NCBI GenBank assembly: GCA_030581615.1
Contig: JAKTTT010000007.1
Span: 248,001-312,000 of the forward strand
Reading direction: 5' to 3'
Length of the DNA stretch: 64,000 nucleotides
DNA from: Alloascoidea africana
Lineage: Eukaryota; Ascomycota; Alloascoideomycetes; Alloascoideales; Alloascoideaceae
Made by a program: the position numbers and the translations under genes. The first letter of the stretch is position 1, and each line of letters begins with the position of its first letter. This document shows positions 22,531-33,673 of the stretch, in pieces. A model generated the notes under the pieces. The model had not been told where the DNA came from. It did not search any database and saw only the letters and a program-made list of their open reading frames with translations.

Positions 22531-25179
22531 ACTGGTTTTTTTCAATCCATTACCATACTAAGGAGATGACATTCTAGGACTCAAGTATTGTGTAAATAGT
22601 GCTATAATCATTTCTTTATACACATTGTTAATAGACAACATTTTTTGAATCTACAGTGAGAAAAGTTGTTTCTACGAAATGAACAAGCTATTCAAGTAAA
22701 GATTCAATTAGACTACACATTTATGTATTTGATCTACTGGTCTTAAGCAATCCTATTCATAAACAGTTAGTAAATCAGAAAACTAACAGTCCTTTAAACA
22801 ATCAACAAACAAAAAGCCGACTTGTCTTGGTCAGATAGGGGTGAAAGACTAAAAGATGAGTTTTTTTTCAACAGGTTCTAGTAGTTTCAGTTGAACTATG
22901 CATTTACTTGAAATCATCATACAAGACAAGCGGATACAAACAAGGTCTTTTCATTTTCAATAAAAAAAGTAACTTACCAAAAAATATCTGGCTTAAAACT
23001 TTTGGATTCTGCTTAACTAGGAGAGAACTTGGTTAAGAAGATAAAAAAAGTGGAAAATTTATACCTGAATGGGTAATGTGAGTACCGATACGCGTATATA
23101 TGAGAACACCTTGATTAAGCGTTAAACTCTAACATTTGCTTTCAGCAAAGTAGGTCAAGAAGGGTATAATCTCCGGGATAATCCAATTGAATAGTTATCA
23201 GTTGGAAATTTTGTTTAAAGTAGTAGTTAGCGAAATTATCATTAGTTTTTTAAAGTCAAAAACCCAACTGGTATTTTTTTTACAGAAACCCTAATTTATA
23301 TCTATGTGCTGCTCCCATTCCTCCAAATGATCTCACTGATTTGGGAAGTCGGTCAAAAAATCGTCAACTCTCAATTTTAGTCAATTGGCCATTCGTTAAA
23401 CATATCACTGAATATATCTTAACTTTGGAATCACTCTTTCTGTAAGAATTGACCTGCCCGACTATGTTATGGAGTGCCTCTTGTTTAAGATGAAACAACA
23501 TGTTCATTAATGATACAATAACTTAGCTCCAGGTTAAAACTGTATCGAACAAGTGTAACATCCTCTAGATAATAAATTTGAAATCAAGTGCCTGTGCAAG
23601 AAATTATCCTTGGGAAAACGTCTGCAAGTATCAATTGGCACAATGATTCCTCAAAATATGGGCCTTCTAAAACTACAGTTCTTTCCTTTTATCTACACAA
23701 TATGATACTTTCTTGAATATGAACCTCGTCTTAACAGTTCTTCCCAATTCTAGTTCCCCATCTCAATAAGCTCCACCTTCAAAGAACCCTTTTTTGAATG
23801 TAACTCTTTAATCTTAAAACAATCTCTAGCTTCTTGTCCAAGCAACTACAAGAGAATTCGATATCGTCTCCAGTAGAGCAAAGAAGAACGCATACTTCTT
23901 TCAAACGTTTTGAAACATTTCCTTCTTTTGCCTGGATTCAGTCCCTGAGTGCCCTTTCTCCACACTCCTCCCATCTAACCGTGTGCCGGGTAACACCAAA
24001 GCTTACACACGTAATTTAAGGACGGCTGGACCCGATCAGAGGAAAGCATAGTGGAAGCCGCCTTCTTCTCAATATATGCTTCCCTCATTTGCAGGTTGCA
24101 TGAGGAAGAAGAGCATGGCAGAAAAGCAGTTGAATGTTGTTGCTTCCAAAAATAGGGGCAAGCACTTACCACCAACGTTCTTTTACGAAACAAACATAGT
24201 AGAAAGAGGAAGAAAACTGGGAACAAGTAGGACATTTATCCGATATCTTCTCTACTGGGCAGTTAGTTAATCCATACTTTTCAGATTTGTAGACTCTCGT
24301 GAGGTGATGGTTACTGCCGCAACGTCGACGCATTAAGAAGAATGGAGGACCTACATATCAGGCAGATGACCCTTTTGTAGGAGGCATATATCCATATTGT
24401 ACAGATAGTTTCCTTCGTGATCATAGCATAACTTTAGTGAAACTGTTACAGGTTGATCATGTCCCCATAGATGGCCCACCATTAGAATAAAAGTAACGAC
24501 CAAACATGAAATCCACTAGGTAACACTAGGCGCACTGGCAGAGACCATCGAGAATAGTTTTGGAACTTACTGGGAAAAAGGGGCAAACAAACGATGAATT
24601 TCTGGATTAAGAAGAGTAACTGCCAATATAGTTTGGTTCCTAAGGCTGATATGAGTGCTTAAATATTTTCGTAAGCTATGCTTCCTTCGTATAAGAACAC
24701 GGCCAACCAACAACGTAACAAAAGGGCCTGGTGAGACCGCCTCATGGATAGTCATAGCTTTTATTTTTCACCGCCAATTTCCATTTCGTCTACCTCTTTT
24801 TTTTTTCTGTACACTTTTTTTCCCCCTTCCCAATCCCCCTCCTTATACTCCCTATAGCAGCTTCCTATAGGTTTTCCAAGTCTCTGCGGATAGTATGCAA
24901 GGTGGCCTAGCACATTTCTGTCCAGTAGCTCTATTTTTCAAAGTTTAATCCTCAAACCAATAGTTTAAACCTCAATCTGAAGGGGGTGAGGGAAACAACA
25001 GTAGGTATATCTCTCGTTCCCAATTGAAGCTTGAACGGTGTCCTGCTTATTTTTACATTCTTGGTGAAATAAACGGGATATTGAAGACGCACAAGACCGA
25101 AATTCTTACAAAAATTGCAGAGCAAAAGAGTGGCAATTGATTCTGTCAACATACAAAATCTTGTGCAATTTTTTTTGTT
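22531..25179. other. 2.6-kb region without recognisable gene
   Basis: This is one of the longest empty stretches in an otherwise gene-dense part of the window. Both strands carry only short open frames with no family resemblance, and no tRNA B-box or A-box pair was found. It includes the LTE1 promoter at its right end (pyrimidine-rich run at about 24785-24845). It could hold a structural RNA, a centromere-like region or decayed sequence; none is shown by the bases. Confidence 0.35.
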
Positions 25180-28100
25180 ATGGGCCGAAAATCTAATCGG
25201 AAAGGACAGCACTTTTCTTCACTCTTAGAAGGGGATACGATACACTTGGATGAGCTATTCCCCGAGCCTGTGGAACTCGATATTATTTTCAATACCCCCA
25301 ACCCAAAAGAGGCTTTGGCAACGAGCTCTGATGATAATTCGGCACATATAACTTATGATCCCGTTACAGGGGACCTGCTAGCTATCTCTGCAAATGAAAT
25401 TGTAGCATATCTTACAAGTCCTGTGAATGTGAACTATCGATTTGTTTCAGATTTCTTTCTGACATATCGAATGTTTTTTGATCCTCACGACCTTCTCGAA
25501 AATATTATACAGCGGTTTTTATTTGGCATTTATTTGATTTCCAGATACAACAAAAAAAATGAAAAGTCCTGTGATGGGAAGGGAGTAGTAGAATTGCCCA
25601 AGGGTAAAAAAACCCCGAATTATGTCGAAATGGGGAGGATGATATGTATTCGAATCTTTGTGGCGCTTAGGCATTGGGTTCTAAACTATTTTGCCGATGA
25701 CTGGGTTACATCTTTGAGACTTCGAACTGAATTTACGAATGCAATCAACGTTATATCTGAAATGGACGAAATTAAAAAAGATCCATTAAGCAAGCGAGTA
25801 ATTGCTGATATGAAAAGATTTTGGACGAATGCCTGTCATAATTACTGGGTATCTGAAGACCTTGAAGGAGATGATGGTCTTTCAAAAGAATCGGTAGATA
25901 AGCCTCTAACACCTGGTGGGAAAGCAGGGAATCCTCGAGTGTCAAGTATTGGAACAGCTGTAGCAAGCGATACGAAAGTTCGAAGATCCCATCTATTGTC
26001 TATGTATGGAAACACAATTCATCCGGTTCCTCAAGATGATTCAGCTACATCTTCATCCTCATTGGAAAGAACATCTGCGGATACAAAAGTGATGAAGACC
26101 ATGCTGCAGTGTTTTCCCAACTCTTTTTCTACATATAGCAATTTTATGAATGCGACGACTCCTACTGTTCCTGTTTTGCCAATTGATTCGGCAAGACCAG
26201 CGTTATCAAGGTCGGAGAGCGCTGGAAATATTCTGAGTCTTAACGAGAATAAACCTGGCTCTGACGTTCGCAGTATTGATGTATTTACAAAAAGAAAATC
26301 AGTGCTGTCGCAAGGTACGAGTGGCAATCCAGCCTCATCTACCGAAATCACTTCGATTAAAACTGATGGTTCGGGGAAGGGCGCATTTTCTTCCGAGCAA
26401 TGGTCACCTAACAACAAATTGGCGATGGGTTCATTGATTCGCGGCGATGTAGGGGTTCCCTCTGCATCGAGTGTAGGCATGATTATCCCGCCTACACCGG
26501 TTACCGGTTCATCAGCGACAAGCGCTTTTTTCCCAAGCAGTTCTAACTATGTGGCACACAAAAGTTTTATGGGAATAACTGGTCATCAAGCCAATACCCA
26601 CCAGGGAAACATTGATGCAAAGCTAACAGATACCTCCACCACAACAACAATTTCAAAGACAATTGTTCAGGATCCACCAAAAGTGGGTGGTTGGAAGGCA
26701 TCAATAATGAGGAAAAACAAGAAACTTTCTGCTTTCATACTGAAAGTAGCATCAATTGAACAGGTCCCAAAGACTTCTTTTTCGTCGCATGATGAGGGTA
26801 ACAACAGGTTGAAAGAAAAGCATAGTTCAGCTCCAATGTCTCTCAATATTACCACATCCAACAACAGTAGTACAAATGTGGAAAGTGTTTCGACAATATC
26901 GGGAAGTTATGAGGAAGATGCGGATAGCGAATTCAAAATAGATCCATTGAATTATAAACCACGACTGGATGTTCTTGGTGAAATGGTTATTGAGGAACTT
27001 CGAATTTTGCTCAATCAACAACAGGCCATTGAAGAACAGGTTCAAAATCGAAATCAAAGGTCGATTTCAAATGTAATTGCGAATACTCCGATTTTATTAA
27101 AAGATGACAAAGTCAGCAAATCAGATCCAGTCGAGGTGAGGTCACAAACCGTGGAGCTTCCAAGTGCTCCTCCGATAATGAGACCAAAGCCAGCATCTAT
27201 GACTCAGGGTATACCTCTATCCAGAATTTCAATAGATAGGAAAAATCATGGGAATCAATTACGACAAAGTTTGGTATCTTACAAAAGTTATCGATCAAAC
27301 TATTCTCATATTTCTTACGATTCTATCTTGACCATGAGAACCGTCCCCAAATCGCATGATAATAATGCACAATACGAGGGAAATGAAGGAGATTCCCCCC
27401 TGTTGAAAAAAAGAATAGCTTTAACTGATTTACGACAAAATTTTAACTCAACCGATCTAAAAGAATTTCAAGATCCCGATTTCATGTCAAGCACATCGAA
27501 TACTGCATCATCTATTTTTGATATTGCAAGTCATAAGCAACGTCAATCATCAATTGTCAGTAGCATGGGTCCATTTATTGGAGATGGGATGGTGGAACAG
27601 GGCTTAATACCAGCAGCGGCTGAGATAGAAAAAGAATGGCATGGCTTGTTGAAACAGGGAATTTATGTTGATGATGGTATTGACGCAGCTGCAAGTACAA
27701 TCAGTCTTTATTCGGATAAATCTGCTGTTATGAGCTCCTCACCAAAAGAAGGAGAAGAAGATATCTCTACTCCCTATGCCGGAATAGATGCAAAAGCTGT
27801 TGCTGGTTTGGCTGATATTCCTGATGAAAGCATGGATGATGATGCAATAAAAGTGGCACTGATGAAATTGGAAGGTACTTACCAAAAAAGTTCTTTGAGT
27901 GATACGGAAGATGAATCTAAGAAAGCATCTGATGAAAGTCTTCAAAGTAGTCGGGGGTCTGTAGTTTCAACTAGGGATGAAGTGGAGGAGACACCTGAAC
28001 GAGACGTGTTAAGTTTATCACAGATTATTAGTGAAAACAGGCATATTCCGTTCATTTTAAGCTATAGATCTGACGAGCTTGCTCAACAGTTTACACTGGT

Positions 28101-28932
28101 TGAACGGGATGCTCTATTGGAGATTGATTGGAAAGAGATTATTGAGATGAAATGGAATCAAAAAGTTGAGCCTATTCAAAGCTGGTTGGAATTATTGGCC
28201 TCACAAAGGACTCGAGGCGTTGAGGTTGTGATTTCCAGATTTAATCTTGTTGTGAATTGGATAATTTCTGAAATATTGCTTACAAGAAATTTGGGGGAAA
28301 GAGTTCAAACCATTTCAAGATTTATCCATGTTGCTCAAAACTGTAAAGAATACCAAAATTTTTCATCATTGATGCAAGTTGTATTGGCATTGACATCTGA
28401 GCGTATTCAACCATTGCGACAAACTTGGAGCCGTGTACCAACAGATGATGTTGCAATCTTGAAGGAATTGGAAAAGATTGTTTGGCCTTTTAAAAACTTT
28501 AGCAATTTGAGGAGAGAACTTGAAAACACAAAACCGGAAAAAGGATGCATCCCTTTTGTTGGATTGTATCTTTCGGACCTTGCGTTCAATGCTGAAAGGT
28601 CCACGTATATTATTCAAAGGTCCAAACGGAAAGAAAAGAGAAAGTCGAAGGCTGAAAAAGCTGATAACGATAACAAAGAACCAAACAATGATGATGATAG
28701 CAACTCTACTAATGATCCTGCTTCAGATGAAGAGGAAGAAGAAGAAGTTCTGATAAATTTTTCAAAGTTCCAAAAAAGTGCACAGATAGTGAAGAGCTTG
28801 GTACAGTATATTGAATGGTCAGGATTTTACAACTTTACCAAAAACGATGATTTGCTTTCAAAATGTCTTTATATTAAAAGTTTAACAAAGGAAGAAATGA
28901 ATAAGTGTTATGAACATCTGATCGATCCTTGA
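25180..28932 (+). CDS. LTE1: Lte1-like Ras guanine nucleotide exchange factor
   Basis: Single exon of 1250 residues with a clear ATG. The N-terminal RasGEF-N region (about residues 60-200) has YLTSPVNVNYRFVSDFFLTYRMF; the C-terminal RasGEF catalytic domain (about 945-1245) has SDELAQQFTLVERDALLEIDW, LTRNLGERVQTISRFIHVA, NFSSLMQVVLAL and PFVGLYLSDLAFNAE. The middle 700 residues are Ser-rich and disordered. A domain at each end separated by a long linker is the Lte1 plan (1435 residues in S. cerevisiae). Lte1 acts at the bud cortex in mitotic exit and the spindle position checkpoint. An acidic insertion (about residues 1150-1190) interrupts the GEF domain. Confidence 0.92.
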   Translation: MGRKSNRKGQHFSSLLEGDTIHLDELFPEPVELDIIFNTPNPKEALATSSDDNSAHITYDPVTGDLLAISANEIVAYLTSPVNVNYRFVSDFFLTYRMFFDPHDLLENIIQRFLFGIYLISRYNKKNEKSCDGKGVVELPKGKKTPNYVEMGRMICIRIFVALRHWVLNYFADDWVTSLRLRTEFTNAINVISEMDEIKKDPLSKRVIADMKRFWTNACHNYWVSEDLEGDDGLSKESVDKPLTPGGKAGNPRVSSIGTAVASDTKVRRSHLLSMYGNTIHPVPQDDSATSSSSLERTSADTKVMKTMLQCFPNSFSTYSNFMNATTPTVPVLPIDSARPALSRSESAGNILSLNENKPGSDVRSIDVFTKRKSVLSQGTSGNPASSTEITSIKTDGSGKGAFSSEQWSPNNKLAMGSLIRGDVGVPSASSVGMIIPPTPVTGSSATSAFFPSSSNYVAHKSFMGITGHQANTHQGNIDAKLTDTSTTTTISKTIVQDPPKVGGWKASIMRKNKKLSAFILKVASIEQVPKTSFSSHDEGNNRLKEKHSSAPMSLNITTSNNSSTNVESVSTISGSYEEDADSEFKIDPLNYKPRLDVLGEMVIEELRILLNQQQAIEEQVQNRNQRSISNVIANTPILLKDDKVSKSDPVEVRSQTVELPSAPPIMRPKPASMTQGIPLSRISIDRKNHGNQLRQSLVSYKSYRSNYSHISYDSILTMRTVPKSHDNNAQYEGNEGDSPLLKKRIALTDLRQNFNSTDLKEFQDPDFMSSTSNTASSIFDIASHKQRQSSIVSSMGPFIGDGMVEQGLIPAAAEIEKEWHGLLKQGIYVDDGIDAAASTISLYSDKSAVMSSSPKEGEEDISTPYAGIDAKAVAGLADIPDESMDDDAIKVALMKLEGTYQKSSLSDTEDESKKASDESLQSSRGSVVSTRDEVEETPERDVLSLSQIISENRHIPFILSYRSDELAQQFTLVERDALLEIDWKEIIEMKWNQKVEPIQSWLELLASQRTRGVEVVISRFNLVVNWIISEILLTRNLGERVQTISRFIHVAQNCKEYQNFSSLMQVVLALTSERIQPLRQTWSRVPTDDVAILKELEKIVWPFKNFSNLRRELENTKPEKGCIPFVGLYLSDLAFNAERSTYIIQRSKRKEKRKSKAEKADNDNKEPNNDDDSNSTNDPASDEEEEEEVLINFSKFQKSAQIVKSLVQYIEWSGFYNFTKNDDLLSKCLYIKSLTKEEMNKCYEHLIDP

Positions 28933-29620
28933 TATATCTACTTCTCTCTTGTTCTTTTTTGCCCTGGATTTTTTGATTTCCCTCGACAATTAGTTTTAGA
29001 GCTGGTTTCCTTTTTTCATTTTCTGTTCATATGGTAAGATCTGGATTTGATTTCATTACGAAAAACAAAGTATGTACCGAATTCTGTAAAAATTTTTGCA
29101 CTTCTTGAAAATGTGGTTTGTCTTTATAATTTGATTTATTATTGTGTTTAGTTCTTCTCTATACGATTGGATGTTTTTTTTACAAGAAACATTGTTCGTT
29201 TTCTTTTCATTTAGACTTTCATAGCGATTAAGGTCTGTCAATGAAAGCAAAATAGTAATAAAATAGTGATATGATTCTAGTAGCAGCGGTTATCGAAATC
29301 AGTAAACATGCCTACTTTATGAAAGGCCGTTATCCCAGTTTATTTCCGTCGCCACTTGGGTTACAAGCCTAAGCTTTTTAGAACCTTGAGGAAACTATGC
29401 AGAGAGGATCTTTACTTGTCATTACAATGCACTGACTTTATTTATTTAAGATATTGTCGTACAGAAACAAATTCCCAACAACTAACATCCTACAAACGAG
29501 GAAAAAGTCTCCAAAAGCTGGCACGCAACGTTCCCCTCCTAAACTATGTACACACACAAAGAGATTGCTCAAACTTTAGACTCATCCTTATTGATATCAA
29601 AAAAACAAGAGAGATGGTTA
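28933..29620. other. Convergent intergenic region
   Basis: About 690 bp between the stops of LTE1 and the downstream minus-strand gene. T-rich 3' end sequence follows LTE1. No gene was recognised; short frames on both strands look random. Confidence 0.4.
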
Positions 29621-30409
29621 TCATCTCCCATTATTTATTCCACTGTTTTTCTCTATGATTCCCCAAATTCGATCCATTTTCAAACCGCCTATATCATCAA
29701 CCACATACATATCCTGAATCAACCCCGATGTCTTATCCTTCCATTGCCAATTTGCCCAACCGTTTCGTCTGTTTACTATGCGGATGTCGTTTACAGGAAT
29801 GATCAAATGGTATGAAGATCTTCCAAACATTGAATACTTTTCAACTGCAATCTTTTCATCCGTCACCAGGCTTTCGTATGTCTGGGGTTCGTTGTTTTTC
29901 GGGTATACTCTGAATATGCGGGAGACGTAAGGGTTTGTTAGAAACATTATGCCAGGCAACGGGAGGCAAATCAAAGCTGCAGAAATCCATGCCATTTGTT
30001 GAGGAAAAAGTGGAGAAGTGTGAAACATGTGTGAGACGTAAAGGCCCAAACCGAAAAAAGCCCAGGTGAATCGTTTTGTGATTGCAATATGGCTGCCTCC
30101 TGGAGACTCGTATATCGGTCTGTTTGATAACCGAAGAGATGGATCCAGAGGCTCTTTGAAAACTCTGCCAGGTATTTTGACTTTGATATTGCTGGCGTAG
30201 TCCTCTGGGTCGTCTTGGTTCACATCGGACCTTCTAACCTGAGATATGTGAAATTGCAGACTTTGGACTAGGGGAGCCGTTGTCTGCCGTGGCAGAAATT
30301 GATGTTTCAATAGACTCCGGCCACCATCGAGTCGCAGAAACCTGGCATTGCCGCCCTGTAAGGAGTTTAGCCGGGAGAGGCTGGCGGATCTGAGTCCTAC
30401 CGAAATCAT
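29621..30409 (-). CDS. Probable mitochondrial two-span membrane protein
   Basis: 262 residues from the first ATG at 30409; the open frame upstream lacks ATG. The first 60 residues are rich in Arg, Ser and Leu with few acids, like a mitochondrial presequence. Two hydrophobic spans follow (about residues 134-149 and 155-175), then a soluble domain of about 85 residues with VEKYSMFGRSSYHLIIP, VNDIRI and a Trp-rich WANWQW motif. Two close spans plus a soluble C-terminal domain recall the TMEM70/TMEM186/TMEM223 group of assembly factors, which is only suggested here. It diverges from the tail-anchored protein gene. Confidence 0.75.
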   Translation of the reverse strand: MISVGLRSASLSRLNSLQGGNARFLRLDGGRSLLKHQFLPRQTTAPLVQSLQFHISQVRRSDVNQDDPEDYASNIKVKIPGRVFKEPLDPSLRLSNRPIYESPGGSHIAITKRFTWAFFGLGLYVSHMFHTSPLFPQQMAWISAALICLPLPGIMFLTNPYVSRIFRVYPKNNEPQTYESLVTDEKIAVEKYSMFGRSSYHLIIPVNDIRIVNRRNGWANWQWKDKTSGLIQDMYVVDDIGGLKMDRIWGIIEKNSGINNGR

Positions 30410-31004
30410 GCTTACGATAACTGGTGCCAGTCCAGCTGTTTGTACTGGTTGAAAGTTTCTGTCCGGAGTGTGCGTATATCCGGACACGCGCGTATACGGG
30501 AGCACGCTCGCTAAGCGCCGAGATTCGTTTCAACTGTCGCATTCACGGTTCAATTTATCGTCCAGGACTCGAGAAGAGAGAAGCACAGAAATGGGGGCTT
30601 CTGGAACGCGTAGACGAGCCAGCGGCGGTTTGCCAGCGGCGGTTTGCCCAGAGACGGCGGACAGCCGTAGCGCCGAGGCCCTTCCGCGGGCGTAGATCGC
30701 AGCGACCGCATTCCCGGCGGCCGCATTCTCGGCGGCGGTCACGGTCGGGCACCCTCGAGCCTGGACTGCTGCTCTCGCTCGGCGGCTGCTGGTGTTCGTG
30801 ATCATTTCGTGATGGTTTCGTGCTGGTTCTGGCGGAGGCAGCTCGGGCCAGAATGCGGCACAGCTCGGGCCAGAATGGCCTGCGCGTTGCCATGAGAACG
30901 GAATGTGGCACTTCTGCCGCGGCCTCGCTCGTTATCGCCAGTCCATCCTCCTCCAAGATATAAAAATTGCGCGGGCGGCTGCGACCTCGAGGCCCGAAAG
31001 CGAG
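30410..31004. promoter_or_regulatory. GC-rich divergent promoter
   Basis: 595 bp between the starts of the mitochondrial protein gene and the tail-anchored gene. The part at about 30600-30760 is markedly GC-rich with a direct repeat (a 15-base GCCAGCGGCGGTTTG unit twice near 30620-30649) and CCGCATTC repeats. A GATATAAAAAT element at 30957-30967 is the likely TATA box for the plus-strand gene. Open frames here are judged spurious. Confidence 0.5.
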
Positions 31005-32302
31005 ATGAATATGGATATGGATATGGATATGGACATGGACAGCTCTGTTCTGATGGAGCCCAGCACCCGGCTCAACCACAGACCACGCCTGATAATGCCC
31101 CCCTACAAACAAGCCTCCCTGTCGCGGTCGGGCTCCAGCGACCTGTCTGCTTCTGCTTCTGCTTCACCCTTGAAACGAACAAACTCTTTGTCTCCGACAG
31201 GGCTCAATAACAACTTTCAATTTCCTTACTCGAATGGAAACAACACGAAAAGCCTGAGCCATGTTGTGTACACAGCGGGCCCTAGAGGCAGCTTGGGGGA
31301 TGACCACAACAACACCAGTAGCACCGACTCCTTCAGTCCCGATGGATCGTTTCGAAGCAGCCAGAACCAAAACCTTCAACAGTATCATAGCAAAAGCCTG
31401 GATTCTTCTCTGCTTGATGACGATGCCTATCCCCAGCGGAAAGAATTGAAAAAGTTTAAACGGAGACCGTCGACACCCCAAAGACAACAACAACAACAAC
31501 AACAACAACAACAGCAGCAGCCACATAACCATAGTAGAAGCATAGACATTGACACCGATGAAGAAATTGAGCCCAGGTACAATTTCAAACAGGATAAAAC
31601 AAGGTTTTTACGATTGGTTAACTCTAGCCGGCCTTCCAGAATCACAAGACCAAGACCACAGGTGTACTCGCGTACAAAAGGCGCGACCACAAATGCAAAT
31701 GGTAATTACAATCTTGTACTGTCATTTTCCTTACAGTGTGTAGTTCTAATAACCGCGTTGTAGATTTAGGAACCGAGACAAAGCTCCCGCTTAATGCAAA
31801 AGAAGACAACGAAGTTGACAAAAAGGGAAGTAAATCTGGCAATGATATCGGAGTTAAAGCTTTGGAACTCGATTTTTTGGCAATCAAAAGGGCTATCCAA
31901 GAATTTGAAGAAAAACTGGAACAACAAATTCAATCTGGCGAATCCCCCAAAATCTTCTTTAAGCCTTCTAAAACCACGAATATTGATTTTATGGCAAATG
32001 CAAAAGATGAAACAATTGATGTAAAGGATGTATTTTCTTTCAATTCTCATTCACCTACAAACAATTCTTCTGAAAACCCTTTACCCAGTAGTGTATCCAC
32101 CAAGACAAATCTCAACAATGCTTCTATTCTACAAATGGTGAAGAACAGTCTGAACAGTCCCTACCTATCGGTGTTTCTTATGCTTCTTTTCTCTTTCCTC
32201 ATGATTGTGGCGTAAGTCCTATATTGTGTTCCAAAATCCCATTCTCCTAGTGTTCCTTGTGTTCTAACTATGAATATGAGCAGTCACACTCTCTCACTTT
32301 AA
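31005..32302 (+). CDS. Tail-anchored protein of unknown function
   Basis: Exons: 31005-31701, 31764-32211 and probably 32284-32302; 387 residues. Start taken at 31005 (a Met-Asp repeat) because an upstream ATG at 30903 lies before the TATA box. Intron 1 has donor GTAATT, branch TTCTAAT and acceptor TTGTAG. Intron 2 has donor GTAAGT, branch TCTAAC and acceptor GCAG; if unspliced, a stop inside the donor ends the protein after VA (382 residues), if spliced it ends AHTLSL. The protein is disordered and Ser-rich with polyglutamine (about 31485-31520), a short coil and one C-terminal membrane span (YLSVFLMLLFSFLMIVA), so it is probably tail-anchored. No family was recognised. Confidence 0.7.
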
Positions 32303-32690
32303 CAAGACACAACAAACACAAGGCATTTGGGGACAATTAGAATGCAAATGCTGTGTTGTACTTTTACCATTGACGATTTTCCACTTATATCCCACAGTTA
32401 CTTGCTTTTCTGAGTATTGTTTAACGTTCTATTTGGACTTTTTCATTTTGTTCAGGGATTGTTGTTTTTATACGCTTTTATATGTCGAGCATCATGAGTT
32501 ACATTTGTCTTTAATGAAAATTTCTTTTTTTAAAACTGTTTTTTTTTTCTTCTTTGTTTCATTACAGTATGCTACATCACTGTTGGTCTTCGTCCTATTT
32601 ACATTATTGATCGTTCTTCTTTTTTGTATCCTCTATCTGACACAACCGTGACCAACTGTTTAGCGTGTGTTTTCCTTTCCCAAGATCTCT
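32303..32690. other. Convergent spacer to TIM22
   Basis: About 390 bp, T-rich, between the tail-anchored protein gene and the TIM22 stop. A plus-strand frame of hydrophobic residues (32370-32651) reflects the T-richness and is not supported as a gene. Confidence 0.45.
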
Positions 32691-33455
32691 TTATTCGTCA
32701 TAGTCGTTTGCAGGTGGCGGATTACTATCAGCGCGTAGGTATAATTCAACTATCCCGGAATGTTAGTCTTAACTTGAAAACATGATGGCCAAAACTTATC
32801 TTGTTGATACATACTTGCGGTACTAAACGCAGCAAAACCAGCACATCCAAGGAAAGCAGCTTGTGGACCCGACTTTACTGCTAGGCCTCCTCCTGTTATA
32901 CAACCGGCCCAAACACCATTCCATAAATCATTTTTGGCCCGTAACTAAAAAAGGCGAAAAGTGGTTAGAAAGAAAGATCAAGATGGAAAAGATCAAAAGA
33001 GCCTGAACACCTACCGACTCGACAGAACATTCAACTCCGGTATAAACCATCCCAATAAAACCAAAATTCTTTGCACTTGACCACGATCTTTTCCCCATAT
33101 CTGCAAACTGTAATTTCACCTGTTGTTTAAAAGGCAAATCACTTATATGACTGGCGTTGTTGCCCACAGGAACATCATACGCCATACTGGCCATAAACAG
33201 ACCGAAAACACCACCAAGAGCAAACCCACTGACTCCTGCAAACGCAGATTTACCAGGACATGACTGCATAAAACCCATCATGGCCTTTGCGCCTGCCTCG
33301 GCCTGTTCTTCTGGTGTCATCTCGGCGTACGACCTTTTGGGCTGGGGGATTCCTGGCAACCCGCCTCCACCAAACCCAGCACCACCACCACCAGCGCCGC
33401 CTAATCCCATTCCACCTCCTGTTGCTGCTGAACCCGGCCCTATTGGAAACGACAT
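32691..33455 (-). CDS. TIM22: Mitochondrial TIM22 translocase channel subunit
   Basis: Exons: 33015-33455, 32815-32944, 32691-32749; 209 residues (207 in S. cerevisiae). Introns have donors GTAGGT and GTATGT, acceptors TTTAG and GATAG; the second has a perfect GACTAAC branch site. The protein has a Gly-rich N terminus, the [21 protein letters not shown] first span, [16 protein letters not shown], and after splicing [22 protein letters not shown] and [15 protein letters not shown]. The two cysteines (in SCPGK and AGC) match those that form the structural disulfide in yeast Tim22. It inserts carrier proteins into the inner mitochondrial membrane. Start-to-start distance to VPS70 is 218 bp. Confidence 0.95.
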
Positions 33456-33673
33456 TTTTTTTCAAAAGTTGCTCGTTTCGTTTCCGTATTTGGTTACCTG
33501 GATCGTGTTTTTGCAATATCTCACTGGACCAGACCAACACTGGCAGTAACTTTTTTTTTTTTTTCATCCTTCTGCCTCCATACATCTATCTCAGGTGCCG
33601 TATGAGTGATAAGATCCGATAACGAACGCCCACTTCTCTCCACATCATAAAAGTGAGAGCTGCAATTGCCACA

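Noticed and set aside
22970-22998. ACTTACC word resembling the 5' end of U1 snRNA
   Set aside because: Only seven bases match and the flanks differ from the expected ATACTTACCT start; no Sm site or stem was evident.
30424-30902. Arg-rich frames in the GC-rich divergent promoter
   Set aside because: They read a GC-rich repeat region on both strands and lie upstream of the TATA box of the downstream gene.
32370-32651. Hydrophobic plus-strand frame near the TIM22 3' end
   Set aside because: Phe/Leu-rich translation of T-rich DNA between convergent genes; no conserved motif.
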